A stretch of DNA of 64,000 bases from Dehalococcoidia bacterium (lineage in GTDB: Bacteria; Chloroflexota; Dehalococcoidia; SpSt-223), in the NCBI GenBank assembly GCA_026003895.1, contig BPIC01000001.1, positions 686,128-750,127 on the forward strand, in the 5' to 3' direction. Under the pieces are notes generated by a model. The model saw only the letters and a program-made list of their open reading frames with translations. It was not told the origin of the DNA and searched no databases. A program made the position numbers and the translations under genes. Shown one piece after another: positions 44,981 to 53,753 of the stretch; positions within the stretch are counted from its first letter, which is position 1; each line of letters begins with the position of its first letter.

Positions 44981-45791
44981 CGGTCATCGTCTCGACCGAA
45001 CGTGGCAAGAGCTGGCTCGCGGAAGTCCTCGAATATCGCGAGTTCCTCTTCAACTTGGTGAAGCGCGACCTGAAGGTGCGCTACCGCAATTCCATTCTGG
45101 GGTTTGTCTGGTCGCTGCTCAACCCGCTGCTGATGATGGTGGTCTTTTCAATCGTCTTCAGCGTGCTGAGCGCCGGCGCGCCGGTCCAGAACTATCCGAA
45201 TCTTTATTTTGGTCGCGTTGTTGCCTTGGAACTTTCACCTCGGCGTCGGTGTCGGGGGGCGGTAAACGCTATCGTCGGCAACGGTCACTTGATCAAGCGC
45301 GTCTATTTCCCGCGCGAGATCCTGCCGGCCTCGATGGTCATCTCGAACCTCGTCAACCTGCTGCTTGCCATCCCGGTGCTCTTTCTGCTGAAACTGGTGC
45401 TAGGCTCCGCCTTTTCGGAGTACGTGCTGCTCCTTCCCCTCATCCTGCTGTTGCAAACGATCTTTCTGCTTGGCGTGGCGTTCTTTTTGTCGAGCGTCAA
45501 TGTCTACTTTCGCGATACCGAAGTGATCGTCGACGTCTTCATCCTCGCCTGGTTCTTCCTCTCGCCGGTCGTCCTACAACATGGAGCAGCTTGCGCCCGA
45601 CTTCGCCCAGTTCCTCTATTGGGTGAACCCCATGGCGTCGCTCCTCTCGTCCTACCGGCTGATCCTGCTACAACAACGCGCCGCCGGATGTGCTGTTCAT
45701 GCTTCGGACGACGCTGACCTGCTTGGTCACGTTTGTCGTCGGCTACCTCGTCTTCCGGCGGCTCGCGCCGAACTTCGGCGAAGAGGTGTAA
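44977..45791 (+). pseudogene. wzm: Wzm-type polysaccharide export permease, frameshifted
   Basis: An ABC-2 permease partner of the preceding ATPase. The N-terminus FLFNLVKRDLKVRYRNSILGFVWSLLNP is classical. The middle shows GNGHLIKRVYFPREILP and the end AQFLYWVNPMASLLSSYRLIL, then VFRRLAPNFGEEV and TAA at 45789. These pieces lie in different frames. There is one extra base near 45213, two extra G in the G6 run at 45255-45262, one extra C near 45573 and one near 45668. Removing them restores a normal protein of about 270 residues. Sequence error is the likeliest cause; otherwise export is dead. Confidence 0.85.
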
Positions 45792-45901
45792 GCGAGCCAT
45801 CTCACTGCGCGTCGGGTCTCCCGCCGGCGCGCCCTCAGTGTCAATCACCACGCCCTGGTCAGGATGCGCTCGCTGCCCGCGGCGGCGGGAGCCTCGGACG
45901 A

Positions 45902-48407
45902 TCAGCCGGTGAAACGGCAGCACACCCCATCGCCGACAGCCCACGCGTCGGCGTGCGACACGGCGAATACCGCGTAGAGATCTCTGGGTGGTGGCCGTGT
46001 GCGGCGACAGCGACCAACCGGCGTCGGTGAGCCGCAGGATGACACCGTTGTCGCCAACCGCCCAACCGGACGAGGGCGAGAGGAGATGGATGCCGGACAG
46101 GGCGATTCAACGTGGGGCTGGGGAGTGCCGACCACCCGCCCCGAGTCGAATCGGAGGATCGTCCCGCTTGCGCCGACGGCGTAAACGGTCCCACCGCGCG
46201 CTCGCCACTGCGCTCAGCGGCACCGTTGCGGTGTAGACCGGGGACCAGGCGGCGCCGTCCCAGCGGAAGACCCGCCGCGTTGGGCTCGTTGGTTACCGCA
46301 AAGGCGAGGGTTGAAGACACGGCGGCAAGCCCAGCGATCGTTCCGCTGGAGGCGGCAAGCGGAACGCCGCTCCCGAAGGCGGTTCCGTCCCACCGATAGA
46401 CCGCGCCATCGTCGCCGCCGACCCACCCGTCGAATGGGTTGCTGGGAGAAACGGAGACGGAGGCCACGCGCCGGCGAGGTGCCGCTAAAGACGTCGCTCC
46501 AGCCAAGCCCGTTCCAGCGAATCCCGGTCCCGCCATCGCCAGCGGCGAGCGCGAACGTCGGCGAGACGACCGCGACGGCGCGCAAGCTTGCGGTGGTGGG
46601 CGGCAGCTGTGGCCTGCCACGTCGTCCCCATTCCAGACGAGCACGGTCCCTCCGTCGCCCACTGCGACGCCGTTGGTTGCGCTGGAAAACCCGGACGCCA
46701 CGTAGAGGGGTTGTTCCGCTGGGCGAGTCAACTCGCGCCCAGCTTCCGGCACCCAGCGTCGGGGTAGGCGAGGGGGTGTTCGTCGCCGTCGGCGTCGGGG
46801 TGGTCCGGACCATGAGGACGTTCGTCACCTGAATCGAGCGTGGCGGCGCTGGCGTTGCCGTGGGTGACGGAGTCGCGGTCGGCTGTTGCGCTGGGATACG
46901 GGTCGCGGTGGCAGTCGGGCGCCGGCGGCGTCGAGGTCCGTGTTGAAGTCGCAGTCGCCGTGGCGGTCGGAGCGCCGCTACAGGGGGCGAGCGAGCACAC
47001 CGCTTGGTAGACGTCGATCCGCCGTTTCGTCACGCCGTTGCGGGTATCGAGGATTGGCTTGCCGGTGGTGGCGAGTGCTGCTTGCCAGCCGTCCACGCCG
47101 ACGCCTGGATTCGCCGAGGCGAGCACGGCAATCAGCCCAGCGGCATGGGGCGCGGCTTGCGAGGTACCCGAAAACTGCCCGCCGGCCGCGGTGATCTGCG
47201 AACCGGCGCGCCAATGCTGTTAGATGCGAGGCCGACTGCGAGAAACAGGGAATGAGATCGGCAACCGGCGATTGGCTAAGGCACGAGGGGAGTGGCGGCC
47301 CCGCCGCGTCGTAGACCGCGCCCACGCTGAGTGCGCCCGGCGCGCACGCCGGATCGGCAAGGCCGTCGACATAGCGCCCAGCGACCTGGGCGCTGTTCCC
47401 GGCTGCGACGACGGGAACCACCCCAGCGGCCCCGCAACGCCGAAAAGGCGCTCGTCGCGAAAGACGACGTGCACGGCGAGGTGAAATGGCTGGTGTCGCC
47501 GAGTGACAAATTAACGGCCCGGATGTTGTACGTGGCCCGATTGGCGATTACCCAGTCAATAGCGTCGAGGATATCGGGGTCAAAGGCAGTGTCCCCTTGG
47601 AAGACGTCGAGCGCGACGATCCGGGCGCCGGGCGCGACCCCCACAACGATCCCGGCGACGTTCGTGCCGTGGCCGTCGTCATCGCGCTGGCCCGTCTGGT
47701 GGCCGCGAAGTCTTGGGCAATAAACGACCTTGCACGTTCCGGCGGGCGCATTCAACCCAGTGCAGTCGAACCCTTGGGCGAGGTAGTCGACCCCCGTGTC
47801 GATCACCGCGACCGAGACGCCTGTCGCCGAGATACCGCGCAGCGGCCGCTTGGGGGCTGGTTGATCAGCGGCAAGCTTTGGTCGAGCAGCCGGCGGCGTT
47901 CTCCGACCCGGACGATCGAGATGACACCCGGCCGCGTCAGCGCCTCCTGCGCTTCGTCGACCGAGGCAAAACGGACCAGTTGTACGCCGAGGTGGCGGAA
48001 AGTCGCGTACCACGTCGAACGGCCCGGCTTGCCGCTTGACGTCGGCAAGTGTTGCCCGTCGGAGATCGAGCAGGTCAGCGTCGTGGCGGCCAAGTCGGCG
48101 GCGTTCCGCGGCGAGCGCGGCTTGCACCGGCCGATCGTCAAAGGAGACAAACGCCTCGACCGGGCGGCCTTCGGCGAGCGCTGCCAGCACCGCAGGATCG
48201 AGCTGCGGCGCGACGGGGCGCCCGACGGCCGGGTCGTCCCGTTCGGGGACGTCGGGCGCACCCGATACAGGGAGACTCGCGGCGGGCGGCAAGCGTCAAC
48301 GTCACGATGACCGCAAGCAGCGAGAGGAAACGGACTGCGTGGCGCTTCGTGATCAACCTCGGCCGCGGGCGTTCGCTTGGGGCTCCGACGCGCGCGTGCC
48401 AAACCAT
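45902..48407 (-). pseudogene. Secreted subtilisin-like protease with beta-propeller repeats, frameshifted
   Basis: The start is probably ATG 48407 followed by a signal peptide (VRFLSLLAVIVTLTLAA). The inhibitor-like region contains AFVSFDDRPVQAALAAERR. The S8 triad is visible as VSVAVIDTGVDYL (Asp), DDGHGTNVAGIVVG (His) and FSGTSQAAPHAAG (Ser). A Thr/Pro linker (TPTLGAG and similar) follows, then at least four propeller units of the type VAVGDGGTVLVWNGDD and SHADAWAVGDGVCC, ending at TAG or TGA near 45902. The pieces fall in several frames. At least six single-base shifts separate them. Confidence 0.75.
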
Positions 48408-48481
48408 TTTAGTGAGCCGCCGATACAAGAACGCCAGAGCGTCTCTCCCCGTTTCATCGGCCGGGAGGCCGAATTCCTGCA

Positions 48482-48490
48482 TGCTATACT
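48482..48490 (+). promoter_or_regulatory. Extended -10 promoter before mtaB
   Basis: TGC followed by TATACT forms an extended -10 box 18 nt before the mtaB ATG. No -35 is obvious, which is common for extended -10 promoters. The leader would be about 11 nt. Confidence 0.4.
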
Positions 48491-48508
48491 CGCCAAGGGT
48501 TCCCCACG

Positions 48509-49817
48509 ATGAAAGTCTTTTTGACAGCCCTTGGCTGCAAGCTGAACCAAGCCGAAGTTGACCGCTACGCCGAGCAGTTCGTCGACGCCGGCTACGCGGG
48601 TCGTCGACGAGGCACGCTGCGCCGATCTCGCGATCGTCCATTCGTGCACGGTCACCCATTTGGCCGACAAGAAGTCGCGCCAAGCGATTCGTCAGGCCAA
48701 GCGGGCGAATCCAGCGGCGCGCGGTGATGGTGAGCGGCTGCTACGCCGAAACATCCTCCCGGCGAACTGGCTGGCCTTGCCGAAGTCGATCTTGTCGTCA
48801 GCCAGCGCGATGCGCCGCGTCTCGTCGAGTTGGCGGGATCGCTCGGAAATCGTGCCGGAGCCGTTCGTCGACGGGCTTGGTGCCGCATCCCTTGCCGCTG
48901 GCGAGAACGCGAACGCGCGCCTTCGTCAAGATCCAGGACGGCTGTAATGACTTCTGCGCCTACTGCATTATCCCCTACTCGCGCGGCAGAGTGACCAGCG
49001 TTCCGGGTTGACACCATCGTAGCCGATATCCCAACGCAAGTTGGCACGTGGCTACCAGGAGATTGTGCTGACCGGCGTCAGCATCGGCGCCTACGGGCAA
49101 GATCGCGGCCCCAAGCGAGCCACCACCAGCCTGCCGCAGCTGTTGAGTGAAATTCTCGCTCGGACGGCGGTGCGCCGGCTGCGCATCACCTCGCTCGAGC
49201 CGCACGACTTTGACCCAGCCCTCCTTCCCTTCTTTCGTGACGAGCGGGTCTGCCCGCATCTTCACCTCTGCCTGCAGAGCGGCAGCGACGCAACGCTGAA
49301 ACGCATGCGCCGTCGCTACGACACCGCTGAATACGCCGCCCTCGCCGCGGCGCTGCGGGACGCGAACCCCGCTCTGCTGCTGACGACCGACGTTATCGTC
49401 GGCTTCCCCGGGGAGACAGACGAGGAGTTTGCCGAGACGGTTGCCTTCGTCGAACGGATGGGCTTCGCCGATCTGCACGTCTTCCGCTATTCGCCACGCG
49501 CGGGGGACGAAGGCGGCCGATTTCCCGAACCAGGTTCCGGACCACGTCAAAAAGGCGCGGAGCGAGACGTTGATTGCGCTGGGGAGCGCCTCGCCGCTGC
49601 GGCTCGTGCCGCGCCAGCCCGGCCAGCGGTACCGCGTGCTCTTTGAAAGCCGGACCGATCTCGAAGGGCGGCCCGCCTGGAGCGGGTTCACCGAGAAACT
49701 ACCTTCGCACCATTGTGCCCGCCGACGAGCCGCTCGACGGCCAGAATCCGCCCGGTCGTCATCGAGCGAGCGACATCGACCACTCTAGTCGGCCGCTTGG
49801 CCGGGGAGGCTGCGTGA
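48509..49817 (+). pseudogene. mtaB: tRNA t6A37 methylthiotransferase MtaB, frameshifted
   Basis: A radical-SAM methylthiotransferase of the MiaB family. The first cluster Cys residues lie in [27 protein letters not shown] and VSGCYAE. The radical-SAM triad is CNDFCAYC, and GRVTSVP, LTGVSIGAYG and GFPGETDEEF follow. GCKLNQ rather than GCQMN points to MtaB (2-methylthio-t6A), which fits Sua5 being present. A TRAM domain ends in LVGRLAGEAA. Frame changes occur near 48599, 48715, 48760, 48890, 49005, 49030, 49510, 49690 and 49743, mostly extra single bases. The TGA overlaps the next GTG as GTGA. Confidence 0.85.
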
Positions 49818-50497
49818 ACGTCCTCAATCGGCTGATCGTCATCCTCCTTTCGGTGTCGATCATCGTTTGCTCGGCGCTGACCATCCTTGGGTTGGCGCTC
49901 TACCAAGGCGAAGTGATCGACATCTTTCGGCAGGTTGCGGCCGCCTATCCACGGGGCGTCGGGCTTGAGCCCGAGGTCGTGATCGGTATCGGCGTCTTCG
50001 CCGCCGTCTTGTCCATTCTCGCGGCGATTGTCCTCTGGCTGGAAGTTGTGCCTGGCGGCGCTCCTGGCGTCCGCCTCCAGTCGGTCGGCGGCGCAACCGC
50101 CATTGTGACCAACGACGCGATCGTTCAGCGTGTGCGCTATGAGGCAGAGCGGGTGCCGGGGGTGCGCCAAGCACGCGCCTCGATGAAGACGAACGGTCGG
50201 GAGGCGAACATCCGCATCGACGCTCGGCTAGCAACGGATGCCCCCGTCGCCCCGGTCGTCGATCAGATTTCCGGCGCGGTTCGCGACGCGATCGAGAACC
50301 AGATGGGTGTGCGAATTCGTCGCCTGAGCGTTTTTGTCAAGCACGAGCCGATGAGCGCTGGCCCCGCCGGGAAGGCTGCATCCGCGCCGAGCCTTGCACC
50401 CCGAACGACACCCGCCGCGCCGATTGGTACGCCGCCACCCACCGCTGAGTCTGGTGGGTCGCGGCGCCAGTGGAAGCTCGCTGCTCAACCCGGATAG
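49814..50497 (+). CDS. AmaP-like alkaline-shock membrane anchor
   Basis: A 227-residue protein with two N-terminal membrane helices (about 5-27 and 54-76). A cytoplasmic Asp23-like domain follows (about 88-185, IVQRVRYEAERVPGVRQARASM and VVDQISGAVRDAIENQMGV), then a Pro/Ala-rich tail. AmaP proteins hold Asp23 at the membrane in Gram-positive bacteria. No separate Asp23 gene is visible here, so the fused domain may serve alone. GTG 49814 overlaps the reconstructed mtaB stop. A longer upstream reading is mtaB sequence. Confidence 0.7.
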   Translation: MNVLNRLIVILLSVSIIVCSALTILGLALYQGEVIDIFRQVAAAYPRGVGLEPEVVIGIGVFAAVLSILAAIVLWLEVVPGGAPGVRLQSVGGATAIVTNDAIVQRVRYEAERVPGVRQARASMKTNGREANIRIDARLATDAPVAPVVDQISGAVRDAIENQMGVRIRRLSVFVKHEPMSAGPAGKAASAPSLAPRTTPAAPIGTPPPTAESGGSRRQWKLAAQPG

Positions 50498-50520
50498 CCG
50501 GCTTTAGGCGAGGTCAGCGC

Positions 50521-51063
50521 CTGACGCTCACTGCTCTGCTCGAAGCGCTCCTCTTCGTCGCCGAAGCGCCGGTTAGTCCGCGCCGTTTGGCCGAGGTTGC
50601 CGGCTGCGACGAGACCGCAGTTGCCGACGCGCTCGAGGAGCTCGATCGCCAGCTCACCGAGCGCGGCATCCGGTTGCAGCGCCACGGCGACCTCGTGCAG
50701 CTCGTCACCGCGCCGGAGGCGGCGGCCGCTGTCGAGCGGTTCCTCGGATTGAACGTCACCGTCCGCCTCTCGAATGCGGCGCTGGAGACGCTCGCGGTCG
50801 TTGCCTACCGGCAGCCGGTAACCCGCCGCCCAGATCGAACAGGTGCGCGGCGTCAGCGCCGACCGCGCGAATCGCGACCCTTGCTCGCCCACGGCTTGAT
50901 CGAGGAAGTGGGTCGGCAGGAAACGGTCGGTCGTCCCGCGCTCTTCGGAACGACGGTCGAATTCCTCGAACACTTCGGGCTCGCCAGTCTCGCCGACCTG
51001 CCGCCCTTGCCGGATGACGACGCTCCGGCGAGCGCTCCTCCCTCGAGCCGATCCGAGCGGTAA
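50521..51063 (+). CDS. scpB: Segregation and condensation protein B, with local frame errors
   Basis: A 180-residue ScpB, a winged-helix partner of ScpA and SMC in chromosome segregation. LTALLEALLFVAEAPVS, ETLAVVAYRQPVTR and LIEEVGRQETVGRP are diagnostic. Between about 50830 and 50890 the frame is wrong. The family sequence AQIEQVRGVSAD is legible in another frame, and three extra bases (near 50835, 50872 and 50886) return to the original frame. The ORF therefore stays open with one scrambled helix. The best start is CTG 50521, with AGG upstream. scpA lies 9.3 kb away. Confidence 0.82.
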   Translation: MTLTALLEALLFVAEAPVSPRRLAEVAGCDETAVADALEELDRQLTERGIRLQRHGDLVQLVTAPEAAAAVERFLGLNVTVRLSNAALETLAVVAYRQPVTRRPDRTGARRQRRPRESRPLLAHGLIEEVGRQETVGRPALFGTTVEFLEHFGLASLADLPPLPDDDAPASAPPSSRSER

Positions 51064-51070
51064 CGGGAGC

Positions 51071-51757
51071 TCAGTTGGCCCCTGCGGGAACCGCGATGCC
51101 CCAGACGCGGAGCAGCTCGTCGGTCGTGGTGACGCCGCCGTCGGGGAGGTAGCGGCGCAAGGTGGCGATCGCTGCCTCATGGGCAACGCAGTCGGTCTGA
51201 GCGACGCAGTCTTCCGGCACGACGACGTAATAGTCGAGTTGCACGCCGAGGCGCGCTGTCCAGTCGACGCAGGCGCTCGTCATGGTGCCGGTTGCGATCA
51301 CGGTCTTGATGCCGTTCGAGCGCAGCAGTTGATCGAGGTCGGTCCCGATCCACGGCGGCTGGCGATGCTTGCGGACGACGATCTCGCCCGGCTGCGGCGC
51401 AACCTCGTCGCAGATCTGGTGACCCCACGTACCGTCGATGCAAAGTTCGGGGTAGCTGCCGCCGTGCAGCTTCAGGCGGTATGCGAGGTACGCCGGGGAT
51501 TCTGTGGAGCCGTCACGATAGACGGTGTGCTGGATGTAGATAATGCGCGTCCCGGCTTGGCGCGCCCCATCGAGCAACCGCCGGAGATTGCCGAGCATGG
51601 TCTGAAGCGGTGTCACATCCTGGCCGCGCCGGTGGACGTGGCCGCCCGGCGAGCAGAAATCGTTCTGAACGTCCACCACCACGACCGCTGCGTGCTTTGG
51701 GTCCGTCCACTCTTCGAGCGTGGTCAGCACTTCCTTGCCGAAGTAGGTTATCGCCAT
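51071..51757 (-). CDS. Cysteine hydrolase of the isochorismatase family
   Basis: A 228-residue amidase-like enzyme with the complete catalytic triad: Asp in VVVDVQNDFCSPGG, Lys in VRKHRQPPW, and Cys in TMTSACVDWTARLG. Members cleave N-carbamoyl compounds, nicotinamide, biuret or isochorismate. The context here (an antibiotic-monooxygenase-fold protein and an acyl-CoA ligase-like protein on the same strand) does not identify the substrate. GAGGAGGAG precedes the ATG. It converges on scpB with 7 bp between. Confidence 0.88.
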   Translation of the reverse strand: MAITYFGKEVLTTLEEWTDPKHAAVVVVDVQNDFCSPGGHVHRRGQDVTPLQTMLGNLRRLLDGARQAGTRIIYIQHTVYRDGSTESPAYLAYRLKLHGGSYPELCIDGTWGHQICDEVAPQPGEIVVRKHRQPPWIGTDLDQLLRSNGIKTVIATGTMTSACVDWTARLGVQLDYYVVVPEDCVAQTDCVAHEAAIATLRRYLPDGGVTTTDELLRVWGIAVPAGAN

Positions 51758-51869
51758 CGCTCCTCCTCTCCGCTTCCTGCTCTGAGCGCCGACCGAAAAC
51801 GCGGTGCTCGCTGCTCTCCCGGCTGCGCTGGCCTCCTGAGATGCGCACGACGGTGCGCCCGCCTCGGCG

Positions 51870-52154
51870 CTAGTACGCTCCGCTCTCCACCACTTCGACG
51901 ATGCGAGATTGGGGATCCCACATCACCTGACCTTCCACGCGCTGCCAGACCGCACGCATCCGGCCGAGAAAGGCCTCTGCTTCGCTGGTGGTATCGAAGG
52001 TCAGGTCGATCAAGACGTAGTTCGGATCGTCGATCGCCCGCAGAATCTGGTAGTGCCGCACGCCCGAACGCTCGCGGCCGACGGGATCGCTGTCGAACGC
52101 CTCCTTCCATCCTGCGAAGTCGGGGACCCGGTGCTCGATCCTCACGATGGTCAT
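51870..52154 (-). CDS. Small dimeric alpha/beta-barrel protein
   Basis: A 94-residue protein of the ferredoxin-like dimeric alpha/beta-barrel type (antibiotic-biosynthesis-monooxygenase-like). It reads MTIVRIEHRVPDFAGWKEAF, DPNYVLIDLTFDTTSEAEAFLGRM and VEVVESGAY. The start is ATG 52154, with GAGGAGA upstream, not an earlier ATG. It is 112 bp upstream of the isochorismatase-like gene, on the same strand. A role in quinone or aromatic chemistry would suit the fold but is not shown. Confidence 0.65.
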   Translation of the reverse strand: MTIVRIEHRVPDFAGWKEAFDSDPVGRERSGVRHYQILRAIDDPNYVLIDLTFDTTSEAEAFLGRMRAVWQRVEGQVMWDPQSRIVEVVESGAY

Positions 52155-52334
52155 TGGAACGCCATCTCCTCTCCCCTTTCCGCCGAGCGTAGCGCCGGCG
52201 GAAAGATCTGGCAAGATCGGCGCACGCCTCGGTTCGCCAAGCCCTACCCGGCGAACAACGAGGTTGCGACGTTCCCCTTCGGCGCTGGGAGCTTGGCCCA
52301 CCCACGCTGAACACGTGCTGGGACCGCTGGCTAG

Positions 52335-53681
52335 CTAGCCCTTTGGCCGCTCGTCGATGATACGCCGCGCCTTCATCGTGTCGCCGGGAACGTAGATTGC
52401 GGCGAGATCGACTACTTCGACCGACGGGGTGACACGCACGGCATCACGCATCTCGGCGACGATCGCCCGCGTCACGCGCTCGGCGTCTCCTTGGATGGCC
52501 ACTCGAACCAGCAAGTCATCCATCGAGTAGGGATCGTGGGGGTCTTCTTTGCGAAAGACGATCTGATATTCCTGGATCTCGGGCCGAGCGGTGAGCAGAT
52601 CGTGGATCACGTCTGGATTGACGAGCATCCCGCGGATCTTCGTCATGTGATCGGCGCGGAATGGCGGCTGCAGGACCCGCTCGGTGGTTAGACCGCACTC
52701 TGGACAGCGGTCCCGCGCGAGCGAGGTGATGTCGCCAAGCACGTAGCGCAGCAGCACGGTCCCTCGCCGGTTCAGATGGGTCATGACGAGCAATCCCTGC
52801 TCGCCGTCCGGCAGTCGCTCGCCCGTCTCGGGGTGGACAATCTCAAAATAGTGGAGGTCTGGGGCTGGGTTCATCAGCGGCCCGCCTTCGCGGCACTCGA
52901 CGAACGCCGACTGGGCCTCGGTAAAGCCGAGCCGGACATTAATCGCAGGAGAGACCGCACCGAGCCGAACGAGACGCGCCCGGATGTCTTCGCGCAGCCC
53001 GTTTGGGCAAGGCTCCCCGGTAAAGCAGGCCAAGCGGACGCTCGAGAAGTCCGCCCCCAGCTCCTCGGCGCGGAGCAGCAGCCGGCGCAGAAAGCTTGGC
53101 ACGGAGCCAAGGACGGTGGCGCGCTTGCGCTCGACGAGCGCGATCACATCGTCCAACGACCGCTGGATGGGGAACTCCGGATACTTCGCTCCCGGCATGG
53201 CGTTGAGGACGAGCGCCCCCGTACCTTGGATCGCGGTGCGCATGAACGCCCCGCTCGGATACGCCGTGAGCGGAAAGAGGTTCGCGACGATGTCGTCCTC
53301 GCGGATACCGGCGAGTTGCCAGAGCCGCGTCCAACAGTCGATCGTGGCGTAGAAATCGTGGGTGGTGCTGTAGACCGGGGTTGGCCGGCCGGTTGTTCCG
53401 GTCGTGTAGGCGATGTCCCACAGCACTTGTTCTTGGACCGGCGCATCCGGAAGGTGAAGCCGGAATGCCTCCGGGTCGGCCATCAGGTCTCGCTTGCGAG
53501 TGAGCGGCAGCCGCTGGAGGTCATCAACCGTTTGCAGGTCGGCCGCTGTCAGCCCATGCTCGCGAAAGAGCCGCTGGTAGAACGGATGCCCGCGCTCGCA
53601 GAGGTCGGTCATCTTCGCGAGCGCCGCGTTTTGACGCGCGAGGAGCTCGTCGGGCGTTGAGGTGAGGACGGAAGGCAGCAT
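52335..53681 (-). CDS. Phenylacetate-CoA ligase-like AMP-forming enzyme
   Basis: A 448-residue acyl-adenylate-forming enzyme of the PaaK subgroup. The P-loop is YTTGTTGRPTPVYST, the second region CFTGEPCPNGLREDI, and the hinge LRYVLGDITSLARDRCPECG has the paired Cys residues typical of PaaK relatives. The C-terminal domain includes FRADHMTKIRGMLVNPDVI. It would activate an aromatic or other carboxylic acid to its CoA ester. ATG 53681 follows GAGAGCGAG. No paa ring-oxidation genes are in view, so the acid is unknown. Confidence 0.85.
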   Translation of the reverse strand: MLPSVLTSTPDELLARQNAALAKMTDLCERGHPFYQRLFREHGLTAADLQTVDDLQRLPLTRKRDLMADPEAFRLHLPDAPVQEQVLWDIAYTTGTTGRPTPVYSTTHDFYATIDCWTRLWQLAGIREDDIVANLFPLTAYPSGAFMRTAIQGTGALVLNAMPGAKYPEFPIQRSLDDVIALVERKRATVLGSVPSFLRRLLLRAEELGADFSSVRLACFTGEPCPNGLREDIRARLVRLGAVSPAINVRLGFTEAQSAFVECREGGPLMNPAPDLHYFEIVHPETGERLPDGEQGLLVMTHLNRRGTVLLRYVLGDITSLARDRCPECGLTTERVLQPPFRADHMTKIRGMLVNPDVIHDLLTARPEIQEYQIVFRKEDPHDPYSMDDLLVRVAIQGDAERVTRAIVAEMRDAVRVTPSVEVVDLAAIYVPGDTMKARRIIDERPKG

Positions 53682-53753
53682 ACTCGCTCTCGCCGGGAGG
53701 TGCCTTGGTCCGGCAATGCTACCGGCGAGCAGCCGAGGATGCAAACCGGCGCG

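Noticed and set aside
45581-46030. Separate small gene after wzm
   Set aside because: Its first half is the shifted continuation of the Wzm permease, and the rest is out-of-frame sequence.
47597-48310. Plus-strand open frame over the protease
   Set aside because: It is antisense to a region with the complete subtilisin catalytic motifs.
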